This document shows positions 22,809 through 33,468 of a DNA stretch of 64,000 nucleotides, in pieces. Numbering within the stretch: position 1 is the first letter of the stretch; each line of letters opens with the position of its first letter. The position numbers and the translations under genes are program-made. The stretch lies in NCBI GenBank assembly GCA_965644295.1, contig CBFFRP010000369.1, forward strand, positions 1 to 64,000, written 5' to 3'. The notes beneath the pieces were generated by a model, which saw only the letters and a program-made list of their open reading frames with translations, was not told the origin of the DNA and did not search any database. This stretch comes from Paraphysomonas bandaiensis (lineage: Eukaryota; Chrysophyceae).

Positions 22809-24197
22809 AGTAACTAATATCTGGCGGTTCAGTGTTTAGCAACAGTTCTTACTCATACAGACTATTCGTATATACATGTTTATACAGTAGTAAGTATATT
22901 CTCTTACACTCTAGAAGTAAAGCTATGACAACAAAGCCTATTACCTGGAATAGTCATTGGTACAAACGTATAGCATATCTATATTAGGATTTGAGATTTG
23001 ACATTAGAATGGATAAGACTTAGTAACTGAACGTTGAACTCACTCAATAATCAACTAGATAATTAGAAGCAACATCTATTATCATTCATTGTAATTCACT
23101 GAAACAAACGTATAGCATATCTATATTAGGATTTGAGATTTGACATTAGAATGGATAAGACTTAGTAACTGAACGTTGAACTCACTCAATAATCAACTAG
23201 AAAATTAGAAGCAACATCATTCATCATTCATTGTAATTTACTGAATACATATACTTTCAATACTACCAATCAATAATAGCTATTATCATACATAATCTTA
23301 TGCAGTCAATATAATTCAGTTTAGCTGAGCTACTTCATAGCACATCATCAAAATCATATATAACTGAATGCAAATATTAAGATTAATAGTAGGCGATTTA
23401 AATTGGGATCTTTAGACACTGTGTATCGCTGTATATTAATCAAATATAGTATTCTATATTGGAGAGATAGTTAGGTTGTGGTGTTGTATTAATGAGATTG
23501 CAGCAACATCAATATAATATTTCTCTATAAGTAATATCATTAACAGATACTATATTTTCAGTTTCTTTGCATGTTCCTGATGCTGTTGTAGTTTTGTAGA
23601 CTTTGTATTTGTATTTTCATTTAATAATATACAGGATAATAGCTTCTAGCGATAAACATCAACAGGCTACAAATACGTACGTAGGTGTAGGTTGTAGGTA
23701 ATGAAATGCGGTATTCTTCAAGTAACGACTACTATTCAATGAGAAACACAGCTTTTAATTGCATACCAATATGTAAAGCTCAACAATCTAGTGCAGTCCT
23801 CCTTTTCCACTTCTCAACTACTGCGTGGATGGATATATCAGCAAACATGCTGAATAGAGATTTTGTGCCAAAGTTGTTCAGCTGTTGAATGCAGACAGAA
23901 TTCTGCTACAGCAGGATTAGCGCTGGCATATCACGGCTTTGAATTTGAAAGAGCTTGAAACTATTCCTATTACTTAGCGGTTTCATAGTAAAATGTCGAC
24001 ATAATAAATTTTCTTTGATTGGAGAGATGTAGTATTTAAATTGTTATATATCTCAAAGCGCTTCGTCCCTTTTTCCGCTCATATCTCCTAGAAAACTTAA
24101 CTGACGAAGATGATACAGAAGACTATGATGAAAGTGCTACTATTCCTTATTTACATTGCCTGTGTGCCCATGATGGAGGACAAACATCAGACTTTCA
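22809..24197. other. Intergenic region with a 142-bp direct duplication
   Basis: AT-rich, no gene recognised. The main structure is the tandem duplication at 22962-23245. A short open frame at 23706-23888 has no recognisable features. Confidence 0.5.
22962..23245. repeat. Tandem duplication, two 142-bp copies
   Basis: The segment starting ACAAACGTATAGCATATCTA at 22962 restarts at 23104. The copies are nearly identical, with differences only toward the 3' end. Confidence 0.95.
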
Positions 24198-24210
24198 TTG
24201 TAATTAATGG
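24198..24210. repeat. LINE target-site duplication, left copy
   Basis: TTGTAATTAATGG, identical to 26299-26311. The two copies bracket the truncated LINE exactly. Confidence 0.85.
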
Positions 24211-24213
24211 GAA

Positions 24214-26064
24214 TTGGGCCTTACCCTTCAGGAACCTGAGCCTCCCGAACCACAGGATGAACACATGCTGACCAACCTAAAACAAGAACTCGGCCTTAAT
24301 AGCGTCCAACCAGATACTTTCAAGGCTATCTTCACAGATGGATCATACACAGCCAGTGCGCTCTCCACGCGTCGCCTCACTCATGTCAATCCGCGAACAC
24401 GATGGACACACCGAGGAGGTGCAGCGGTCGTCTACTTACCCCCAGAAAATGCCTGGGAAGATGGTACAACCATAATACTACGACTAGATACACCCTTTCG
24501 TGATGTGCCCGGTTTGGACTCATACGCATATGAACTCATAGGCACAGCCATGGGGCTTATACTCTCAACACGCATTCCCGAACACATAAGAAGCCACACA
24601 GACTATCAGGCAGTGTGCACCCGCACTGAGGAAGCACTCTCCACAAGACGCAGAGCTCTCGGTCACCGTGCAAAAGGGGTACTACTCGAAAGCATCGCGG
24701 CCAGTAGAGATTGCAAACGACAGGTGACCTGGGTGAGGTCTCATCCCGAACGACGTACCACAGATGAAACGGAGTGGACGTTTGAGGACAAGGGCATCTA
24801 TATTGCGGACGCAGTTGCGGGTGAAGACTGGCATGAAGTCGATCGCATCCTTGGAAAAAATAACTACACTGTCTGTACAATTGCGATTGACAGTGCCATC
24901 GAACGCTTACTAACTGCTGGATTATGGCACTGGCGTATGCACAGTACAAGACGGCCATACTACTCTAGCCCACTCCTTACTAATTTCCAAGATCTCTGCG
25001 ACCTAAGGACACTTGAGAACTACACTTCAACCAGAGATCAACGCTACGGACACAATCCTGATCGAGCGCCTGGCTACTGGACCAATAGCGGAGTACACCT
25101 CCCGCGCAAACTAGCTCAAGCGGATGGCAGTGCATCCAAAGACAAACTCAGCTCAAATCTACGCCAAAGAATACTCAACACGGCACTGACATGGGACAAA
25201 TCTTTCTGCATAGGGAGGAACCGGGCCAAAACCAAACAGGGGCTTGACCTGACCAAAGTCGCATGCTCTGACTGCGGGTTTCGACTAGATTCCCTAAAAC
25301 ATATGTGCCTCGACTGCACACATGAATCCATCACCCAAATAAGGGAAACTGCATTTCAATCGCATAAAAATGTGCTCCACGAAATACAGAGAACTCAGAC
25401 CTTACCCAACTGGATCACATCTGCACTACGGAGACTCTCCAGCAGAGCCTGGAATCCCTCCATCCCACAGGTCGAGAGATACTGGACTGGAACCATCACA
25501 GCAGCCCAACTGGAAACGGTCTTCGGAGATGCCATACACAACCACCTGACGGCACACAGTCTACGGAACCTAGAAACAGCGGTTATTAATCTCCTGCAAC
25601 CGCTTTACACTGCAGCGAAGCTTATGTTACAGGATCGCGGTTGTCGCTATATCACCATGTCCAAAAGGCCGCCCAGGCTACTCCCGAGACCCCGTCCGAA
25701 ACGCAGTCAGTCAAGACAACGTCCGAGAGTCCTTCGATTACTAGGGGTCCAACGAAGACCCCCCACAGCGTATCCGACTCCAGACACACGTGCACACCTC
25801 ACAGGTCCTACCCGACAGAGCACTGGACTGCCCAGACCTCCACAACGCCGACGGCTTCGACAACTCTATCTACACCCGCGGCCCCACAGGAGCACAGTAA
25901 CACAGACTACAAACCCAACTCCTCCTCCCAACAATCCCCACCACTCTCAACCCACACATCTGGAACTAGGTGCACTCAGGACCCTAATTCAGAACGCTGA
26001 GCCCCCTCCAAAACCAATGGAGACCCATCCCAAAGGGAGACCCCCAGATCAAATACGCCGGTGA
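24214..26064 (+). pseudogene. LINE pol C-terminal fragment: RNase H and zf-RVT
   Basis: Open frame of ~616 codons without a real start; the first codon is TTG just inside the insertion boundary. The RNase H domain has all four acidic residues: T-D-G-S (about residue 42), A-Y-E-L (107), H-T-D-Y (130) and I-A-D-A (199). A Cys/His finger C-S-D-C-G...H-M-C-L-D-C at ~351-370 matches the zf-RVT module that follows reverse transcriptase in LINEs. The C-terminal third is Pro/Arg/Thr-rich. The frame is intact where retained, which suggests a fairly recent insertion, but the copy cannot be autonomous. Confidence 0.9.
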
Positions 26065-26107
26065 GTCCACGGACACACAATAAAGGCGAATTTCATATCA
26101 CACAAAA

Positions 26108-26298
26108 AGAACGGAAGTGGTTGCACCTTGGTGCTTGCGGCGACGCACAAGCAGCTTTCGTAGCGTTAAATAGTAGGATAAAAGAGTTTGTATTGATTAG
26201 TTACGGGTAGTGGTCTAACTAGTATGACTAGCATTCTTCTAGCCACTAATTGATGCAAGGTCTCAACGCCTATTGCTAAATAATCAGACATTCACTAC
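26108..26298 (+). repeat. LINE 3' tail (reference copy for the dispersed repeat)
   Basis: This is the 3' untranslated end of the LINE, ending at the target-site duplication. It contains a GCACC-TT-GGTGC hairpin, a second stem GCTTG...CAAGC and the terminal block CGCCTATTGCTAAATAATCA. Similar segments occur at 7808, 32541 (inverted), 32812 and 45827 (inverted). Confidence 0.85.
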
Positions 26299-26311
26299 TT
26301 GTAATTAATGG
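26299..26311. repeat. LINE target-site duplication, right copy
   Basis: TTGTAATTAATGG, identical to 24198-24210. Confidence 0.85.
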
Positions 26312-26788
26312 TGATGCTCAGTCACCCGCGGTAACGTCAAGTGTGCAGTAGGAGAGAGAAATATAGTGTACTATGTAAGACGAGCTCATAGTAAAACGGT
26401 TGAATATAGTTATGAGGGAAGTACCTTCAGTTTCTGATGTATGTGGTCTATACGTCTATACCAAGTGCGGTGATATGGGGTTGACTGGCGAATATATACT
26501 CACAAGAGTGAAAGCAGGTGTTCACTAGATTTTGCATGAATATAGTGTGAAGTGTTTAGATTAATACTTAAAATTGTTTCTTGGAAGCGCAAATCTGAGA
26601 AGCAGACGCTGCGTTTAACAAAGCAGTTAAAGGTTTACGTCGTGATGCAAAGTTTACTTCAGTGATATGATCACACTTAATAGTGTATACTAAAGGGGTG
26701 TTATTATTGCTAGCTACTTGACAAAAAAGGCAGTTGGATGCAGCCTATACCTCCACCACAAATGTCATATACTCTATACCCTATCACA
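26312..26788. other. Intergenic region
   Basis: Nothing recognised between the LINE and the 3' end of SRP19. Confidence 0.5.
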
Positions 26789-27628
26789 TTATTTGCGACC
26801 TTTCTTTCCCTTCTTCTTTTTTGAATTTCCGGAGGAAGTTGCAGTCGTTATCTGCTGGGTCTGTTGTTGTGCAGCTTCCTGCTTAGCTGTCTCCACTGCC
26901 TGCTGCTGACGCTTTATGCGACTGTTAAGCTTTGGGATAAAAGTTCCCATTTTCTTAAGAAGATCTTTCTCTATAAACAAAGTAATTACGAACCAGTTAC
27001 TACGATGGAGCGTAAACTTACTTGACTTTATTTCTTCGTTGCAATAGTTTCCACTGTCATCAACTATTTGAACGCGAATTCTACCACATTTCAAGAAAAG
27101 TCTAGGATACCTCTTGTACGGCTGAAAAACATGTCAACGACAACATATTTGCACAAAAGAAATAACCTCGATAACATGACGAAGTTTCAAGCTCTGGCAG
27201 ATTTCAGACATCTCACTGACAATAGGGTCAGAGCCTGTCCATTGAAAAAGAAATCAAACATGACAATACATGATATATAATTCATCTTACAGCAATGTTC
27301 TTTCCCGATTCTGCGTCCTTGAGCATAACTTAAGTCAGAATTAATATACGCCGGCCAAATCTGAACGAACTTTGAAAAATCGAACTCGCGTACATCTGCT
27401 CACTGCAGTTAGATAACAGGAGCACAGGAACACACAGGCACTTACTCGGATCCCCCGACCATAGAAACTTTGCACTGAATGAACACAAAAGTTATGGCAG
27501 TAACGACAATGAAATCAGTCTGACTTTGGGTCGGGCATGACGGGCATCTGCGGCATACCCATGTCCTCATCCTTCGCCGCTGCCATCGCCTGGGCCTGAG
27601 CTAGTCTCTTTTTTTGGGACTTGGACAT
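26789..27628 (-). CDS. SRP19: Signal recognition particle 19 kDa subunit (SRP19)
   Basis: Five or six short exons on the minus strand from the ATG at 27628. The spliced product reads I-W-P-A-Y-I-N-S-D-L-S-Y-A-Q-G-R-R-I, the core RNA-binding signature of SRP19. It continues with S-E-I-C-Q-S-L-K-L, P-Y-K-R-Y-P-R-L, G-R-I-R-V-Q-I and G-T-F-I-P-K-L-N-S-R, each matching a conserved block, and ends in a Lys-rich tail K-K-K-K-G-K-K-G-R-K. SRP19 binds helices 6 and 8 of SRP RNA and lets SRP54 join the particle that targets nascent chains to the ER. The N terminus adds ~35 Met/Ala/Lys-rich residues. The acceptor joining exons 1 and 2 (near 27469) was chosen by reading frame. The long array and the PqaA-like gene lie upstream in divergent orientation. 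Confidence 0.88.
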
Positions 27629-27886
27629 TATATATAGTATGGAGCGTGTTGTGGATAGGAGTTATAACTATATACTGTATATGCCAGGCTCAACTATTAC
27701 CATACCAGGCCACCTAACACAACCCTCATACTGTACTCTCATACAGCGGTACACACAATACAATACAAGGTACATACATACATACATACATACATACATA
27801 CATACATACATACATACATACCTACATACATACATACATACATACTTACATACTTACATACATACATACATGCATACATACATACG

Positions 27887-27918
<32 letters not shown>

Positions 27919-27978
27919 CACATACATACATACATACATATACACATACATACATACATACATACATACATACATACA

Positions 27979-28010
<32 letters not shown>

Positions 28011-28226
28011 CACATACATACATACATACATACATACATACATACATACATACATACATACATACATACATACATACATACATACATACATACATACATA
28101 CATACATACATACATACATACATACATACATACATACATACATACATACATACATACATACATACATACATACATACATACATACATACATACATACATA
28201 CATACATACATACATACATACATACA

Positions 28227-28258
<32 letters not shown>

Positions 28259-28579
28259 CACTCATCTATGCTGCTCTATGTTGAGGTATACGTGTATTTC
28301 ACAGTGTACCATATACACTGCCTACCGTTTCGTTTAAGAGTACTACGGCATAGAGTACAGACGCGTGCAGAATTTAGCATGGGGTACAAGTACATACCCC
28401 TATCTGGTATCCCCTGTATATGTATGTCTATGTATGTATGTATGTAGTATGTATATTTGTATGAAGTACAGTACACTGTATCTTCATCTCGAACGTGTTG
28501 TACGATAATATCATATACAAACACGTCCCTCGTATATATATATATATATAAGGACTCTATCGACCTATCATATCACCTG
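27629..28579. promoter_or_regulatory. Divergent promoter SRP19 / PqaA-like gene, with CATA array
   Basis: 951 bases between start codons. It contains the CATA array at 27771-28260, a second short TATG run near 28420-28445 and an (AT)n stretch at 28535-28550 just before the PqaA-like start. Confidence 0.6.
27771..28260. repeat. (CATA)n microsatellite, about 120 units
   Basis: Tetranucleotide array with scattered variants (CCTA, CTTA, TGCA, CGTA and CATATACA) concentrated in the first 250 bases, followed by a long perfect run. The Tyr-Ile-His-Thr and Met-Tyr-Val-Cys frames through it are artefacts. Confidence 0.98.
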
Positions 28580-30565
28580 ATGATGATGAGGGGATTGATC
28601 TTGATTATCAGTATCGTTAGCTGCGCATCAACAGCACTGGATGAGTATGTATGGGCGGCTGATGATAACTATGCGTGGGTTGATCTGGGAGAAGAGCACA
28701 TCCTTCACGGCAGGAATGCAAAGGGAGATAAGACATGGACCGGATACACTCTTAATGTCACCTCTCAGAGATGGCTCACTGATGATGATTTCTCTCCAGA
28801 ATCAGACTGTAAGAGCATATGGTGAGCTGTGTGTTTGTTGAGTGTGCAGATGTTTACTGACCTCATCAGGTGGCATATTCTTGTTGTTATCGTCCCAGAC
28901 AACGTAGTATGGACCAGGAATGCGTCTCTGTGGGTAACTGGATGGTCCAATACAAGTCCTCTTCCTCAGGCTACTGACGAAGATGTTTTGCTTGCTGCGG
29001 AACTTGCCATGGGCACCGGCATGATTATGGGTTCTCTTTTCCAAATTCCCAACGAGCATATCATATTCAGCTCCGATCCCATTCAGAAGAGTAGATCGGA
29101 GGATGCTATAATTGCTTTCACATGGGTGCGTGGATACATAGGTTGTGCTGCTTGTGATGTTTTTGGTGTCCTGTAGGACCACTTCCTCAACGATCCCTCC
29201 CAACCCGAGTGGTTGCTACGCTTTCCGATGGTCAAGGCTACTTTGAGGGCGATGTAAGTTCACATTACAGATTTCATCTCTCAAATTATGGACTCACTTG
29301 TATATAGGGATGCTATGACTGAATTTGCCGCTAAGAAGTTCCCCGAAGAGGACTACCGACTTGACTACTATGGTGTATGCGGGGCATCTAAGCGAGGATG
29401 GACTACATGGGACGTAGGGGCGGTTGATCCAGACAGGTATACATTAGAGTTTTGCAACCTAGAAGTCCGTCTAAGCCCTTATCAATTATTAATATGAATG
29501 TATGAGATTGCATGGTAACCCTAGATATGTAGGGTGATGGCTATTGTTCCTATCGTTTTGGATGCCATCAATTTTGTATCCGTTGAGCACCACGAGTGGC
29601 GGTCTTATGGCGGATGGAGCTGGGCTCTCAAGGACTACTATGAAATGAACCTCACGGTAATCAAAGTGTCTTCCTAAACTCATTTCCTGATATCGCTCAT
29701 TGAACCATAGGCGAGGTTTGACGATCCCAATATGGTCCTTCTACAAGAGAACGTTGACCCCTTCTTCTACAAAGACAGACTTACCATGCCAAAGCTGGTG
29801 GTTAACGCAGTGCTCGATGAATTTCAGCAGCCTGATGAGTGGGTGTGTAGAGATCCTATCTCATGTCTCTGATATCTGTTTATTGTAGTACTCACTATTG
29901 GTGGAGCGATATGCCGGGTCCCAAGCATTTTTTGATGACGCCTAACGCTGAGCACTCAGAGATCACTGGCATATTCGAGATTGTTCCTGCCATCGGCACA
30001 TACCTCACATACCTGGTGTGTCAACTATTTTTTTATCCCGGTTGAGTTAATTTGTTTGCATTTTTAGCTCTATGGTGCCACCGTTCCAACTTTCACATGG
30101 GATATCAGTGAAGCCGATGGTACCATCACTGCGACTTTAGATGGAGAAGGTGAAGTGTATGAAGCATCGATGTGGTACGCCTACTCTTGCGGTACAAACT
30201 CGGACGGAGTCATTCGCCGCGACTTCCGCATTCTAAGTATGGATGATCCCTGCCACTGTGGCATAGGATATGACGGATATTGCGCGAATTTAAAGTCATT
30301 CTGGACTCGCGAAATCCTCGAACCTCAGGTTACGGAAGACGGAACACGTGTATACAAAGCCCGCATGGATGCACCCGATGATGGGAGATATGTAGCCTTC
30401 TTCATTGATGTGAAGTACAAAGACCCAAGGGAGGGCCTAAAAGGCGACGTTCTTCCCAAGGACATGCCTGGAATGTTGGAATTTACCACTGAGGTGTCTG
30501 TGTGGCCGAATACTTTCCCTTATGAAGATTGCGTCGGTACCGAATGTTATGGAACGTTGCTTTAG
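28580..30565 (+). CDS. Secreted PhoPQ-activated pathogenicity-related (PqaA/AprA-like) protein
   Basis: Multi-exon gene with short introns. It starts at the first of three consecutive ATGs and encodes a signal peptide (M-M-M-R-G-L-I-L-I-I-S-I-V-S-C-A-S-T-A). The mature part has W-L-T-D-D-D-F, the hallmark C-G-A-S-K-R-G-W-T-T-W nucleophile-elbow-like motif, A-I-V-P-I-V-L-D and M-P-K-L-V-V-N-A with P-N-A-E-H-S-E, all in the order of the PhoPQ_related family (alpha/beta-hydrolase fold). The family includes bacterial PqaA and Dictyostelium AprA, a secreted proliferation repressor. The Ser of G-A-S-K is retained. The C-terminal exon is beta-rich, with Cys residues consistent with secretion. A role in secreted growth control is only an analogy. 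Confidence 0.88.
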
Positions 30566-32540
30566 TGCAGAGCATTGGACCATTACTCACTGAAATGCTA
30601 CCATAGTCGCCTTCAGAGGTTAACGAAAATGCGACTTGCTCTTACGTACTTGAGATACAATTTATGTGAACGTACGTAGTCGCTTGAGATTGTTTGGGGA
30701 TGACTATTTCCATCTTCTCAGTGTCGTAGCTAACAATTATTGGTTATGAAATAATAAATGATATATACTTCTATTTTGCACATCTTTTAATATAGTCGTG
30801 ATGGGGATGGAGTTTACGCGCAGCAACATTGTATGAATTCATAACATAGTCCATTAATGTGATCTTTGAGTTCACAACTCGTCGTTAAGTGGAGCAATGC
30901 ATCGGCTAGGGCAAAGCCTCGAACTTCATGTATGTAAATATGAACCTCGTATTATAGTTCTATTTAACCACCATTTGCAAGGAGGCAATATCGTCCAGCG
31001 CTCAAAAAGCGTGAGCGAACTGCTCGTGTTTTAAATTTAAACAAGCTACGATATTTCTTGTCTCTAGATTAAATTGTAGCATGTTCTCATGATGCTAAAA
31101 ACCTGGTATATCTGTATATCTAGAGTGTGAAGCTCGTTTCTCCCTGATTAATATCAAGATTTGACATCTCACCAGTGGAATGAACTTTACAATTGAAAGT
31201 AAACTTACACTCAATGCTGAAAATTATAAATTATAATCAGTATCATTCATCATTCACTAAATCATAGTGTTATCCTAACCACCAGCAATTCTGCGTACAG
31301 TCTTAGATCGTCACTCTCTTTTACAGTTAATATATTTCGGTTTCACTACTATAATTACTCTCATGATATTAGTTGTCATACTACAGTTTACTATTACGGT
31401 ATTCTTTGAGTAGCAGATACAATTTAAGTGCCTTAATTGTACAGTACATCTTTCAATATTTCCATGAAACGGACGAAGTCGATAACTAACATTTCGTAAA
31501 CAAATAAAGAATTAAATCAACGGTATCTATACATAAGTTTAAGGAGTGAAAATTGTACTACATGAACTCAAACCTATAAATCCCCGAATTTCAATAATAG
31601 TTGCAACAAATGTATCTCTACCACAGAGGTATTCTGAGGGAATATAGCAACTGCATCGAATTAATATTCGTACATAAATGCGATGATGAATGTGAGAAAT
31701 TGTAGTCGCACGAAGCTTCTTGTTCGACAAGAATATATTATATATGTGTAGTCGGTGACTTTTATAGCTGTAAAACGGAAGTAATATGGAAGAAATTAGT
31801 AAAAAATATTATAAATAATACTTCTCACACTGTTAATATCTTCATAGTTACTTATTGTGCATAGTTATACCCTTTTCCAACCATCATCAAAAATTTCACC
31901 AGGTTTCATACATTTCACCAGATTTTGGTGTTACCTCGACTTTTGCCTTATAACTGGCACCATCGTCATATATATGTACATCGCACTTAAGCCCTGCTAG
32001 TGTATCTTGCACACATAATCCTGAAAGGAATGAGTGCCACCACTCCAAATCACCTTTCTTCTTCATCAGATGTGGCATATGAACTCACCAGCAAAATTCT
32101 TGAAGTATTGTTTCGAAGCCCTCTCGCTATGAATATCTACGTGCACTTTCATCATCATTCTGATCTTCTACAGCAGTCGAAAGAAGGATTTTAGCGCTCG
32201 ATTATTTGATTCTGATATTGATTTCCCTAAACTCTTGTGTGTTATGATAAAGGCGCAAACGGCTGTCATTATCATAATTAATATATATACTGTACAAGAT
32301 ATAGTTTCTGTTCAACCGATTGTTGAAGTTAAATGTCTGTAATGCCCAATATGCTATTATGAGCGTTCTGGTTCTGTTGAACTCAATTCAGACATAATTA
32401 CTTTGTGTTTTATGAAGTTTATCTCAGGGAACTTGGAAGGCCAATCTAGAATTAAATTTTACTTTTATGAGTAGAGTATGCTACCATCATGTTTGAGTGA
32501 TTTTATAAATTATTGACTTTTAGTGAATACTGAAATAGTG

Positions 32541-32629
32541 GATGTCTTATTTTTAGCAATAAGCGTGTAAGAGTCAGAACTAATGTAGCAAAACAATTTA
32601 ACTAACTAGTGCTTAAGGTGCAACCAGTG
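32541..32629 (-). repeat. LINE 3'-tail repeat, inverted copy 2
   Basis: Reverse complement of the tail, truncated at the GTGCAACC side. 32578-32615 is a perfect 38-base inverted match to 32890-32927. Confidence 0.8.
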
Positions 32630-32811
32630 AAACTGAATACAATGAAGACCTCGTCATCGTGGAACTCAAATTTGTAAGTGAGATTAATGACTAGTTTTTT
32701 CATTCACTTTGACTAGGCTTTTACAAAAAAAATTGTGGCTTGGTAATTCAACACCAGTATCCTAAAGGCAGAAGTGTCAGGTATATCAACATTCTGCGTT
32801 TGCTTTGAGCA

Positions 32812-32965
32812 AAAGTGACTGCACATTGGTGCTTGCGGTGATGCACAAGCAGCTTTCGTAGCGTATAATAGTAGGATGTCAGAGTTAAGTAAGCACTAGT
32901 TAGTTAAATTGTTTTGCTACATTAGTTCTGATTCCTACACGCCTATTGCTAATAATAAGTCATTT
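32812..32965 (+). repeat. LINE 3'-tail repeat, copy 3
   Basis: Forward copy with TTGGTGCTTGCGGTGATGCA, the GTAGGAT block and the terminal CGCCTATTGCTAATAATAAG block. Confidence 0.8.
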
Positions 32966-33468
32966 TCTATTTCTAATTCAACCAACTTGACAAGGTCGAG
33001 TAATATATTAACTCTGTATTATTGATAACCACCACGTTGCTTTTCAAAATCAACACTATCCCTACACAGGAGGATACCCTCGGTAGTATTTTTTAAATTT
33101 ATCAATTAGAGTGCATCGTAGTACTGTATTACATTACGTACTCCACTAACAACCCTCGTCAATATCACTAATTCAATTAACCAGCGCGATAGACAAAAAA
33201 TTTACACTACTATTCTGGAATAAATCATATTGGCTAACTGTAGGCTTCAGAAAGAATTGTAGCCCTAAAGTTTCTGAAAGCGCATGAATGCAGCCCTCAC
33301 CCATCAATACAAAAAAAATAATGGACAATAAACAGGTTCCGAGGAAGCAGAACCGACTGGTCCCATCGTAAGAACAGAACCTCAATTACAGTATTTCGTG
33401 GTATTACTACGCGATATTATGTACATTCCCTTCGCATAGCTCAGACTACGCAGAGAGCTGTCTCTTTT

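Larger units (their letters stand above)
24211..26298 (+). mobile_element. 5'-truncated non-LTR retrotransposon (LINE)
   Basis: Bounded by a 13-bp target-site duplication (24198-24210 and 26299-26311). It contains the RNase H and zinc-finger end of the pol ORF and a ~190-bp 3' tail (26108-26298) found elsewhere in the window. Reverse transcriptase and endonuclease are missing, as expected for abortive target-primed reverse transcription. No poly-A tail is visible; the 3' end is a unique sequence ending CAGACATTCACTAC. Confidence 0.88.
30566..33468. other. Long intergenic region with LINE-tail copies and a possible coding relic
   Basis: About 2.9 kb, AT-rich. Two LINE-tail copies in inverted orientation lie at 32541-32629 and 32812-32965. 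A minus-strand stretch near 31896-32085 has codon-like composition (an L-E-W-W-H-S-F-L-S-G-L-C-V string) but no start, partner exon or known family. The rest holds nothing recognised. Confidence 0.5.

Noticed and set aside
18486-28260. CRISPR array
   Set aside because: The repeats are perfect tetranucleotides without spacers, in a eukaryotic genome.
27739-28337. Open frames of Tyr-Ile-His-Thr / Met-Tyr-Val-Cys repeats
   Set aside because: Artefact of the CATA array.
33173-33385. 70-codon minus-strand frame with a hydrophobic stretch
   Set aside because: No family, no splice partner, and it lies beyond the inferred end of the BK-like gene.
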